Source: an uncultured bacterium (GTDB taxonomy: Bacteria > Bacteroidota > Bacteroidia > Bacteroidales > Muribaculaceae). From it: a DNA stretch of 30,754 bases. Location: positions 1 to 30,754 of the forward strand of contig CAJMNI010000030.1 of the NCBI GenBank assembly GCA_905214735.1, in the 5' to 3' direction. The notes beneath the pieces are model-generated. The model was given only the letters and a program-made list of their open reading frames with translations. It was not told where the DNA came from and made no database searches. How positions within the stretch are numbered: the stretch's first letter is position 1; the number at the start of each line of letters is the position of its first letter. A program made the position numbers and the translations under genes. Below, in pieces: positions 24,231-30,754 of this stretch.

Positions 24231-25820
24231 TTATATCGGCTTGCCGGATTTGTCATACCATTTTCCATCCTTGGGCTCGCCCTTTTCAAACGTGCCTATA
24301 TAATACTCTCCCGATTGCTTGACTGTATATTTGCCATTGTAATATGCATTGTTCCTGAACTCGCCCTCAAACACATCTCCATTGGGAAGTGTATAGATCG
24401 TCTGTCCGTTCATCACGCCTTTCTTGAATTCACCTTTATAGACACATCCCTTGAAACTTCCGTCTAAGAATTCGGCCTCCCCTTTGCCATCGGGGATCTT
24501 GACAGTCTCATTTTTCTCATTGGTCTCCACTACCACCGGGCCGGAATATTTTACAGCGCCGATAGGAGATTCCCAATATAGATCAGTTACTTCTCCCCTG
24601 TTTTCAACCTTTTCCGTATTTGCGGCAGCTTGAGATTCCTCTTTAGTGTTCTCCTTAGATCCTATGATGGCAAATATTATGATAATCAGAGCCACAGCAA
24701 TCCCCACGCTTATACCGATTATAAGCCCTCTTTTTTTGGAGGAAGAGTGGCGGGGTTGCGTAGGCTCCATCGGAACAGAGTCGTTTGCCTCCCGAGGAGG
24801 AACCGGCGGAACCTGACGATTCATCTGGCCCGGAACACCCACATTGTTGTTGGCGACATTTAGTCCGTCTTGCGAATACCGTGTAGCGTCTTCTTCGACC
24901 TGCGGGCGCGATACCTTGGCTGTTCCCGTTCGGGGAGACTCCTTCGCTGCGGAAGCGGAATTCAGATTTGCAAGGAATTTCCCGACAGTGTCCGGACGCA
25001 AGTTTCGCTTGGATGACATGGCGTTTGAAATCGCCGGCATATATTTTTGCGGAACTTCAATAGGGAAAACGAGTTCCTCTTCCACGAGTTTGGTGGCTTG
25101 CGGGGGAACTACGCCCGAGAGAATATAATAGAATGTTGCAGCCAGCGAGTATACGTCGGTTTGCGGTGAAAAATCTCGCACTCCGCCATCATTATATTGT
25201 TCGAGGGGAGCGTAGCCGTGGCTGAGGCCGGTTGGTGTCGTAGAAGTCTGATGGCCGTGGGCGTCATACTGTTTCGATAATCCGAAATCAATCAGGATGG
25301 GAAGGTCGTCATCTTTACGGATCATGATGTTGGCCGGTTTGATGTCGAGATGGTTGATCTTGTGACCATGCACATACTCAAGCGCCGACCCCACCTTATT
25401 GATATACTCGAGTGCTTTTTTCTCGGGTAACGGCCCGTTGGCTTTCACAATCTCCGAAAGCGATGTTCCGTCGATATAATCCATCACGTAGTAAGCCGTG
25501 TTGTTCTCTTCAAAAGCCGCATGTATCTTTATGATGCAGGGATTGTCGAATTTGGCTATGTTTCGTGCTTCCTTGATGAATTTGTTCTTGAGTTTCTCGA
25601 CAAAATCCTTGTTGGCTGTCGTGCTGTTCGACACCTGGCTCGTGTCGGCCGTACGATCGCAATAATCTTTGGGAAAAAATTCCTTGATTGCCACGAGCCG
25701 GTCAAGACTCAGATCAGTTGCTAAATACGTGATTCCGAAACCACCCTGTCCAATCACTTTCTCAATGCGATAATCGCCGTGACGCAGGAGTTTGCCTGGT
25801 TTTAGTTGTTGTGATTCCAT
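24231..25820 (-). CDS. Transmembrane eukaryotic-like Ser/Thr kinase with MORN repeats
   Basis: 529 residues. The kinase domain is at ~15-290: Gly loop IGQGGFGITYLA (23-34), ATP lysine K46 in VAIKEFF, helix-C Glu84, catalytic loop HLDIKPANIM (157-166; Asp159, Lys161, Asn164), DFG 178-180 and an APLEQ variant of APE (204-208). All catalytic residues are present. The loop is HLD instead of HRD, a non-RD type, so activation-loop phosphorylation may not be the switch. A Ser/Pro-rich linker with EEDATRY (309-315) leads to a transmembrane helix at 365-387 preceded by KKR. Outside lie about three MORN-type repeats (~444-520; YKGEFKKGVMNG, GDVFEGEFRN, YYIGTFEKGEP), which may bind lipid or protein. It follows the membrane FHA gene by 15 bases. 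Confidence 0.93.
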   Translation of the reverse strand: MESQQLKPGKLLRHGDYRIEKVIGQGGFGITYLATDLSLDRLVAIKEFFPKDYCDRTADTSQVSNSTTANKDFVEKLKNKFIKEARNIAKFDNPCIIKIHAAFEENNTAYYVMDYIDGTSLSEIVKANGPLPEKKALEYINKVGSALEYVHGHKINHLDIKPANIMIRKDDDLPILIDFGLSKQYDAHGHQTSTTPTGLSHGYAPLEQYNDGGVRDFSPQTDVYSLAATFYYILSGVVPPQATKLVEEELVFPIEVPQKYMPAISNAMSSKRNLRPDTVGKFLANLNSASAAKESPRTGTAKVSRPQVEEDATRYSQDGLNVANNNVGVPGQMNRQVPPVPPREANDSVPMEPTQPRHSSSKKRGLIIGISVGIAVALIIIIFAIIGSKENTKEESQAAANTEKVENRGEVTDLYWESPIGAVKYSGPVVVETNEKNETVKIPDGKGEAEFLDGSFKGCVYKGEFKKGVMNGQTIYTLPNGDVFEGEFRNNAYYNGKYTVKQSGEYYIGTFEKGEPKDGKWYDKSGKPI

Positions 25821-25835
25821 TATATTTATCTTTTT

Positions 25836-26594
25836 TTATTCAGTGAATTGAGCGTGACAATACGGGCATTTCATCCCTGTCGATTTCTTTAGCATCCTGT
25901 AGCTTTGGTTGCCGAGAAATCGTCCGTCTTTTGGATTCGGACAGACATAGCGTTCCTGGAAATCCTCGTTAATTTCACGCATACGCTCAGGCGTGTCGTC
26001 GTTTTTCAGCCCTATGAAACTATATAAGTTTCCGATTATGCCTATTGCAGTCAGCACATAACCGACCGGACCGAAAAAATAAATGCATGGCATGGCGCAC
26101 ATTGTAAACATTCCGCATCCGGTGCGGATCAGATTAACCCTTTTCTGCTTGTCGCGCAATTCCTTTTGCGCCGCGAGATAATCTTCCCATACTTTTTCAA
26201 GATGACGAATGCTGTAAGTCTCAGGAACTATTTTCATGGCGGCTTCTATGACCGCCTTTAGAGGCACCCTGAACCTCTCTGCGCCCATTTCCAGCATACT
26301 CTCCGGCTCGACATGCTTCGAGACGATACTTAGCCCGTTGACCAATGTCTGGTTTTGCGGTTTCATATTGGTGGCCGTCATTGAGCCGTCGACGCCCACG
26401 CTTATCATGACATGGGCTTTGTTCTGAGCAGGAATGCAGCGGCTCACTCCGGTTGGCACGCTTCCGGGCATGCCTATGGTGGCTATCTTTGGCTGTCCTG
26501 TCACAGCAACGGCAAGACGCCCTTGCTCGGGCTCTCTTCCGACAAGTATGTTCTTCCCCCCAAGCCTCGCTTTTACGCTCGTTTTATCCAACAT
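25836..26594 (-). CDS. Membrane protein with divergent FHA domain and C-terminal zinc-ribbon motif
   Basis: 252 residues. The N-terminal ~105 residues look like a divergent FHA domain: LVGREPEQG, VSRCIPAQNKAHVMI (the Ser-Arg...His element with an insertion), NQTLVNGLSI and ERFRVPL. A helical linker is followed by a double hydrophobic segment (~155-197; CGMFTMCAMPCIYFFGPVGY and ILTAIG-like run) and a C-terminal element with Cys in RYVCPNP and GMKCPYCHAQF, reminiscent of a zinc ribbon. Both ends would face the cytoplasm if the hydrophobic part crosses twice. Placed directly before the kinase gene, it is a natural membrane-bound reader or adaptor of the kinase. The FHA assignment is less sure than for the soluble one. 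Confidence 0.75.
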   Translation of the reverse strand: MLDKTSVKARLGGKNILVGREPEQGRLAVAVTGQPKIATIGMPGSVPTGVSRCIPAQNKAHVMISVGVDGSMTATNMKPQNQTLVNGLSIVSKHVEPESMLEMGAERFRVPLKAVIEAAMKIVPETYSIRHLEKVWEDYLAAQKELRDKQKRVNLIRTGCGMFTMCAMPCIYFFGPVGYVLTAIGIIGNLYSFIGLKNDDTPERMREINEDFQERYVCPNPKDGRFLGNQSYRMLKKSTGMKCPYCHAQFTE

Positions 26595-26605
26595 CGTTTT
26601 TAAGT

Positions 26606-26980
26606 TTACAGATTGCCAAGCCCGACGACATACATGTCGCGGAGTTTCTTTAGTGCCTCCTTTGAGACACTGACTGTATATTCGAAATTCTCTCCATCGC
26701 TGAGCACAAGTTGCTGGCGCTGTATAGCAATCCTATATACAAAATCCATATTGATTATGTGCCGCTTCCCTACTCGCGCGAACCGAGCAGCCTGATCCTT
26801 GAGATTTGCTGCGAGAATATCCTGCATCTTCGCAAGGTTCATCCCAAGCACCGCTTTCACTTTATTACTGAGAATGATGCTCGTGTAATTACCGTCTGAT
26901 TCGAAATAAACAATTTTCGTTATGTCAACTCGAAATAGTTCATCGCGTGAGTTCAGGTAGAGATATTTGGTCCTGTTCAT
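26606..26980 (-). CDS. LytTR-family DNA-binding protein
   Basis: 124 residues from ATG at 26980 (MNRTKYLYLNSRDELFRVDI); an earlier in-frame start 15 codons upstream is less likely. The whole chain is one LytTR domain: KIVYFESDGNYTSIILSN, then FARVGKRHIINMDFVYRI and QLVLSDGENFEYTVSVSKEA. No receiver domain or membrane segment, so its activity must be set otherwise, for example by binding partner or phosphorylation. First gene of the unit with the membrane FHA protein (11-base gap) and kinase, which makes it the likely transcriptional output or autoregulator of the block. Confidence 0.9.
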   Translation of the reverse strand: MNRTKYLYLNSRDELFRVDITKIVYFESDGNYTSIILSNKVKAVLGMNLAKMQDILAANLKDQAARFARVGKRHIINMDFVYRIAIQRQQLVLSDGENFEYTVSVSKEALKKLRDMYVVGLGNL

Positions 26981-27087
26981 TACTTGATTAAGATTGAACG
27001 CATACGTCACACACTGACATCTCATATTTATATTTAGTTATGGGGTGACAGGTTATTGTTGCTCCGTTAGCGTTAGATTGACATTTA

Positions 27088-27119
27088 CAAAATTAATTTT
27101 TTTTAGCATCAATCGCAAA
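27088..27119 (-). promoter_or_regulatory. Promoter of the LytTR/FHA/kinase unit
   Basis: On the minus strand TTTG (27119 to 27116), a 20-base spacer and TAATTTTG (27095 to 27088) match the Bacteroidetes consensus exactly. The LytTR start at 26980 is about 100 bases after the implied start site, leaving a long leader. The rest of the gap up to 27266 is AT-rich, with no recognisable plus-strand promoter. Confidence 0.65.
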
Positions 27120-27271
27120 AGAATTAAGGATTTTTTATTAAAAACCATCCTGTAGCCTTGCTAATGGTAGTTTTTTGGCTGTTGATGACACTTGGCTCAC
27201 TTTCTCGGGTTGCAATAACCTCCTTAACTCTCTTTTTGATTACCTTTACTACAAAATTGATTTTTATGCTT

Positions 27272-28398
27272 ATGAAAGCTCTGCTTGGCGCTATCGTTTG
27301 CGCTCTGTCTATCTCTTCTTTATCATCACTACCGTTGGCGGCTCAAACCGAGCCTACCGTTTGTCAGCAAACCGGATTTCCTTATGGACGCTTCCGGCAG
27401 CGACCGAAAGAGTCGCCCCGTCCCAAAGGCAAACGCCCCCCAGGAAAATGCCCCGGCATTGCGGGCGGCATCAGGCGTGCGCGGGCGTGCCGCGGCTGAA
27501 GGTCGTCGGCACCCGTCTGCTCAATGAGAAGGGCGACTCGGTGGTGCTCAACGGCCCGAGCCTCGGCTGGCATTCCAACTGGGGACGCTTCTACAATGAT
27601 TCGACCGTTATGGCTTTCCGCCGCAACTGGGACGCCAACATCACCCGCGCCGCCATCGGCGCCCATACTTCGGGCGACGTGGTGAACTGCTTCGACGCCG
27701 ATTCTGTCGCCGCGATGTCGCGCCTCTACAAGGTGATCGACGCCGCCATCACCTACGATATGTATATCATCTGCGACTGGCATTCCCACAACAACACCCT
27801 CCCCGACGCCAAGCGCTTTTTCAAAGCCGTCACCGAAAGATACGGCAATTGCCCCAATATAATATATGAGATCTGGAACGAACCGCTCGAAATTCCATGG
27901 CAGGAGATCAAGGATTATGCGGAAGTGATAATCCCGCTTATCCGCGAGAAGGCTCCCGATTCGGTGATCATCGTCGGTACGCCGAAATGGGACCAGGATG
28001 TGGACATTGCCGCCGAGTCGCCGCTCGATTTCCCCAATCTTCTCTACGCCCTCCATTTCTATGCCTCTACCCATGGCGACTGGTTCCGCGAGAAGGCCGA
28101 GAAGGCGATAGCCGCCGGGTTGCCGCTGATCATCTCCGAATGCGGAGGGATGGAAGCCACCGGCGACGGACCGCTCGGCGAGGAGTCGTGGGGAAAGTGG
28201 ATGGATCTCGCCGACCGCCACGGGCTCTCAGTGCTCATGTGGGCGATTGCAGACAAAAACGAGACCTGCTCGATGGTCACCCCCGACGCCTCCTCCAACG
28301 CCATGCACTGGACCGACGCCCAGCTGAAACCCTGGGCGAAGATGGCCCGCGCCACAATCAAGCGCCGCAACGCCCCCGCCCCGGCAAAATCAAAATAA
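27272..28398 (+). pseudogene. GH5 glycoside hydrolase with an N-terminal frameshift
   Basis: The catalytic part is an intact GH5 (cellulase-like) barrel from about 27490 to 28398: GPSLGWHSNWGRFYNDSTV, the acid/base Glu in YEIWNEPLEI and the nucleophile Glu in LIISECGGM. The signal peptide, MKALLGAIVCALSISSLSSL from ATG 27272 (or ATG 27266), is in another frame. That frame is open to 27499, and the GH5 frame is open through the same stretch, so a net one-base loss (or two-base gain) between about 27350 and 27480 separates them. The run of six C at 27436-27441 is the obvious candidate: a seventh C joins the frames. Either a real mutation, slippage-based switching or a sequencing/assembly error. 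If intact it would be an exported endoglucanase- or mannanase-like enzyme. Confidence 0.82.
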
Positions 28399-28422
28399 AG
28401 AGCGTTTTCCACCGTTTAACCT

Positions 28423-28465
28423 AAGGCAGCTGCTTCATCCGGAGCAGCCGCCTTAACTTTTTCTT
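28423..28465 (+). terminator. Terminator after the GH5 gene
   Basis: AAGGCAGCTGCT (28423-28434) pairs with AGCAGCCGCCTT (28443-28454), with one internal mismatch and two more closing pairs inside, followed by AACTTTTTCTT. It lies 24 bases past the GH5 stop and 11 bases before the MATE start. Confidence 0.75.
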
Positions 28466-28475
28466 ATACCAACCT

Positions 28476-29843
28476 ATGAACCGCGACAATCTCGATTTTG
28501 CCAATGAGAAAATCGGGCGCCTTTTCCGCGTCATGTTTTTCCCGACGCTGGTCGGAATGCTTTTCAACTCCGCCCTCAACATCTTCGACGGCATGTTCGT
28601 GGGGCACGGCGTGGGGAGCGACGCCCTCGCCGCCATCAACATCGTGGCCCCGCTCTTCCTGGTCTGCACCGGCATCGGCCTGATGTTCGGAATCGGTGCG
28701 TCGGTGATCGGCGGCATCCGCCTCTCGGAGGGTAACGTGAAGGCGGCGCGCATCATCATGACGCAGGCCTACATCGTCGGCGCCCTGATCTTCGGCGCCA
28801 TTATCCTCGTCTGCTGCATCGCCACCGCCCCGGTGCTCTACCTCTTCGGCTGCTCGCCGCGACTCTACGACCTCGCCGCCGACTATCTCCTCTGGCTCAT
28901 GCCCGGACTCTTCTTCCTCTATCTCCAATGCGCCGGCATGATGCTCATCCGCCTCGACGGCTCCCCGAAATATGCCATGTCGGTCCAGATAGTCTCCGCC
29001 CTGCTCAATATCGTGCTCGACTATGTGATGGTCTTCCCCTTGGGAATGGGCATCGCCGGAGCCTCGATCGCCACCTCCATCTCCTGCGTGGTCGGCGGCT
29101 CGATAGTGCTCCTCTACTTCCTCTTCTTCTCCGACAAGCTGAAATTCTACCGGCTCAAGATGTCGGTCAAATCGCTGCGCCTTTCGCTGCGCAACACTCT
29201 CTACATGGCCCGCATCGGCGGCGCCACCTTCCTCTCGGAGCTCGCCATCGGCGTGACCATGGTCACCGGCAACTACGTCTTCATGGCGCGCCTCGGCGAA
29301 GACGGAGTGGCGGCCTTCAGCGTAGGCTGCTATCTCTTTCCCCTCCTTTTCAGCATCAACAACGCCGTGGCCCAGTCGGCCCAGCCGATCATCAGCTATA
29401 ACTATGGCATCGACGCCGTCGCCCGTGTAAGCCGCACCCTCTCGCTCGCCATCCGCACGGCCATAGCCTGCGGCGCCGCCACCCTCGCCGGAATGTGGCT
29501 CGGCGCCGGAGCTCTCTCGGAAGTATTCCTCGCGCCCGACACCCCCGCATTCGCATTAGCCGTCAAGGGACTTCCGCTCCTCGCCCTCTGCACGATCTTC
29601 TTCGCCGTCAACATCACCCTCATCGGCTATTACCAGAGCATCGAACGCGGAGGCATCGCGATCTTCTACTCCCTCCTGCGCGGAATAATCTTCACCGTCC
29701 CCTCTTTCCTGCTGCTTCCCCTCGTTTTCGGCACAGCCGGACTCTGGCTCGCAATCCCCTGCGCCGAGCTTCTCACAATGCTCTGGATCATCATCCGGTT
29801 CCGCGCATCGGGAACTCCCGCGCGCAAACCGCAAGCAGAGTGA
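28476..29843 (+). CDS. MATE-family efflux transporter
   Basis: 455 residues with about twelve hydrophobic helices in two homologous halves. The opening IGRLFRVMFFPTLVGMLFNS followed by NIFDGMFVGHGVGSDALAAI is the typical MATE start, and the second half repeats it (ARIGGATFLSELAIG, then GEDGVAAFSVGCYL and VAQSAQPIISYNYG). Members export cationic drugs or metabolites in exchange for Na+ or H+. Length is normal and the gene looks intact. The substrate cannot be told. Separated from GH5 by a terminator, it needs its own promoter, which I did not find. Confidence 0.93.
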   Translation: MNRDNLDFANEKIGRLFRVMFFPTLVGMLFNSALNIFDGMFVGHGVGSDALAAINIVAPLFLVCTGIGLMFGIGASVIGGIRLSEGNVKAARIIMTQAYIVGALIFGAIILVCCIATAPVLYLFGCSPRLYDLAADYLLWLMPGLFFLYLQCAGMMLIRLDGSPKYAMSVQIVSALLNIVLDYVMVFPLGMGIAGASIATSISCVVGGSIVLLYFLFFSDKLKFYRLKMSVKSLRLSLRNTLYMARIGGATFLSELAIGVTMVTGNYVFMARLGEDGVAAFSVGCYLFPLLFSINNAVAQSAQPIISYNYGIDAVARVSRTLSLAIRTAIACGAATLAGMWLGAGALSEVFLAPDTPAFALAVKGLPLLALCTIFFAVNITLIGYYQSIERGGIAIFYSLLRGIIFTVPSFLLLPLVFGTAGLWLAIPCAELLTMLWIIIRFRASGTPARKPQAE

Positions 29844-29851
29844 CCCCGCCG

Positions 29852-30490
29852 ATGCAACTATCGCAACATGATAACACTATTTTTCACGTTTTACCTATCT
29901 TATCATTTCGCCGGACCGCAACAGGTCCGGCGAAACCGTTTGAATACGCTCCCAAACAGATGGAAGAGTTCAACGAGCGCGTAGCCACGACACTCAACAT
30001 CGCCGGCCTGGAACGCTACACCTGCTCCTGCGGTGAATATGAGGATGGCCACTCCCACTATCTCCCCAAACTCTGGTACAAGCCTCTCGACAAAGTGATT
30101 GAAGCGCTTGAGAGCAATGGTCTCTACATGAAGGTTACGGTGAAGAAAGCCGCTGCGGGCGTCAACGCACGCCGCCGCGCCGCCGCTGCCGCCGAGGCTG
30201 AAGTCGATCCCTCCGGTCTGACATTCAAACCGAGCGCCAAGCAGAACGACCAGTACATCGAGTACTCGCTCCCCGAAGGCAGCGACGAACCGGCACTCTA
30301 CTTCCACCGCGCAGGCATGCAGGTCAGCGACCTCGTGATCACTACCGGTGTCAATGAAATCGCAGCCGAAAGCGAAGCTCCCGCCGAGATCTACAATCTC
30401 CAGGGTATCCGCGTCGCAGCCGACGACCTCACCCCGGGCGTATATGTAGTGCGCCAGGGCGACAAGACAAGAAAAGTTGTTATAAGGTAA
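29852..30490 (+). CDS. Short ORF carrying the C-terminal sorting tail of a secreted protein, probably a truncated remnant
   Basis: 212 codons if started at ATG 29852, 176 if at ATG 29960. Neither start gives a signal peptide. The convincing part begins near 29945 (FEYAPKQMEEFNERVATTLN), includes a Cys pair (YTCSCGEYEDG) and an Ala/Arg-rich stretch (ARRRAAAAAEAEVD), and ends in IYNLQGIRVAADDLTPGVYV with a basic end, the form of a type IX secretion sorting domain. A sorting tail without an export signal makes no sense alone, so I read this as the 3' part of a gene whose 5' part was lost. The 12-bp hairpin at 29906-29935 lies in the dubious N-terminal region. A different frame has ATG at 29868 followed by a hydrophobic run (MITLFFTFYLSYHF), which might be the displaced signal peptide. 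Confidence 0.55.
   Translation: MQLSQHDNTIFHVLPILSFRRTATGPAKPFEYAPKQMEEFNERVATTLNIAGLERYTCSCGEYEDGHSHYLPKLWYKPLDKVIEALESNGLYMKVTVKKAAAGVNARRRAAAAAEAEVDPSGLTFKPSAKQNDQYIEYSLPEGSDEPALYFHRAGMQVSDLVITTGVNEIAAESEAPAEIYNLQGIRVAADDLTPGVYVVRQGDKTRKVVIR
29906..29935. repeat. Perfect 12-bp inverted repeat after the MATE gene
   Basis: TTTCGCCGGACC (29906-29917) and its exact reverse complement (29924-29935) enclose GCAACA. It lies 62 bases after the MATE stop. It could end MATE transcription, but no T-run follows on the plus strand. Confidence 0.65.
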
Positions 30491-30515
30491 TAAGTGTATA
30501 AATCTCTAAAGAGAC

Positions 30516-30554
30516 AAGCGGGTCTGGAGCGTGAGCTTCGGACCCGCTTTGTTT
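30516..30554 (+). terminator. Terminator after the sorting-tail ORF
   Basis: AAGCGGGTC (30516-30524) pairs with GACCCGCTT (30541-30549). The stem continues inward with wobbles through AGC/GCT to a GTGA tetraloop (30531-30534), about 15 bp in all, followed by TGTTT. Strong rho-independent form. Confidence 0.85.
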
Positions 30555-30593
30555 CCCTTAACTTTCTGGATCTTTCCCTTAACTTTCTGAATC
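30552..30593. repeat. Two-copy 21-bp tandem repeat
   Basis: TTTCCCTTAACTTTCTGGATC-type unit at 30552-30572 is repeated at 30573-30593 with a single G-to-A change. It directly follows the terminator hairpin, so its first bases supply the T-rich tract. Confidence 0.7.
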
Positions 30594-30656
30594 TGACCGT
30601 CTGAATATTGGAAATCACGCGGCAAAAACGCCGCAATGGGACTGTTAGGTCAGATT
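30590..30656. repeat. Nested inverted repeats at the window end
   Basis: AATCTGACC (30590-30598) and its exact reverse complement GGTCAGATT (30648-30656) enclose an inner hairpin GCGGC (30619-30623) / GCCGC (30630-30634). No gene covers it. The last ~100 bases to 30754 are AT-rich and show no coding frame I would trust. Confidence 0.5.
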
Positions 30657-30754
30657 GTATTATTCACGGGTATTATAATATTAATGATTTAGAGATTAAT
30701 AACTTAGGGATATTCAGTTAATGGCGGTGCCGGAGGTCAGCTAAAGTCGCTCAG

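Noticed and set aside
17054..26980. Type VI secretion threonine-phosphorylation module (PpkA/PppA/Fha)
   Set aside because: Kinase, PP2C and FHA resemble that set, but no secretion-structural gene is present in the window, and the exported caspase, LRR and Sel1 proteins are not part of it.
17054..26980. Classical anti-phage defence island
   Set aside because: Caspase and kinase genes occur in defence systems, but here the caspase has a signal peptide, and there is no nucleic-acid sensor, nuclease or toxin in the block. Not excluded, only unsupported.
27382..28221. Minus-strand 279-codon frame opposite the GH5 gene
   Set aside because: Antisense shadow of a gene with clear catalytic motifs; no recognisable domain of its own.
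29495..29843. Upstream extension of the sorting-tail ORF into the MATE gene
   Set aside because: This part is an Arg/His/Pro-rich shadow of the MATE coding frame; the genuine tail begins after the MATE stop.
1..30754. tRNA, rRNA, IS elements, integrase and CRISPR array
   Set aside because: None of their characteristic sequences or protein motifs was seen on either strand.

Overview
The window reads as chromosomal DNA from a Bacteroidales bacterium, most likely a gut Muribaculaceae/Porphyromonadaceae-type organism. The reasons are secreted proteins with C-terminal sorting-like tails (GVYIV...K), an Omp28-type protein, DUF4230 and DUF1016 families, near absence of Shine-Dalgarno sequences, and several promoter-like elements matching the Bacteroidetes pattern TTTG-N20-TAnnTTTG. 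Family names are given from recognition of motifs; no database search was possible.

Layout. (1) 1-6737, plus strand: two tandem, paralogous, very large secreted jelly-roll/fibronectin-like proteins (the first cut by the window edge), a terminator, then an Omp28-like secreted protein with a CxxC thioredoxin-type segment. (2) 6738-8162: terminators, a 34-bp palindrome and an AT-richer DUF1016/YhcG-type PDDEXK nuclease on the minus strand. (3) 8355-13387, minus strand: a secreted WG-repeat protein, then a three-gene unit of two DUF4230 proteins and a membrane-anchored AraC-type regulator. (4) 13654-16907: a short chimeric gene relic (alpha-galactosidase pieces plus an AraC-like tail) facing a large FAD/Fe-S D-lactate or D-2-hydroxyacid dehydrogenase-like enzyme. 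(5) 17054-26980, minus strand: a ten-gene phospho-signalling block, visibly lower in GC than its flanks. (6) 27272-30490, plus strand: a frameshifted GH5 glycoside hydrolase, a MATE transporter, and a short ORF carrying only the sorting-type tail of a secreted protein, ending in terminators and small repeats.

The block at 17054-26980 is the most interesting part. In transcription order it encodes a LytTR DNA-binding protein, a membrane FHA/zinc-ribbon protein, a transmembrane Ser/Thr kinase with MORN repeats outside, an EF-hand-like membrane protein, a leucine-rich-repeat exported protein, a second larger EF-hand-like membrane protein, an exported caspase-family protease, a soluble FHA/zinc-ribbon protein, a transmembrane PP2C phosphatase and an exported Sel1-repeat protein. 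Three promoter-like elements of the same form split it into three transcription units, two of them led by the EF-hand-like paralogues. Writer (kinase), eraser (PP2C), readers (two FHA proteins), a transcription factor and exported effectors or scaffolds are thus together. I infer a trans-envelope threonine-phosphorylation signalling system with a caspase-like output; its function is not known from the sequence.
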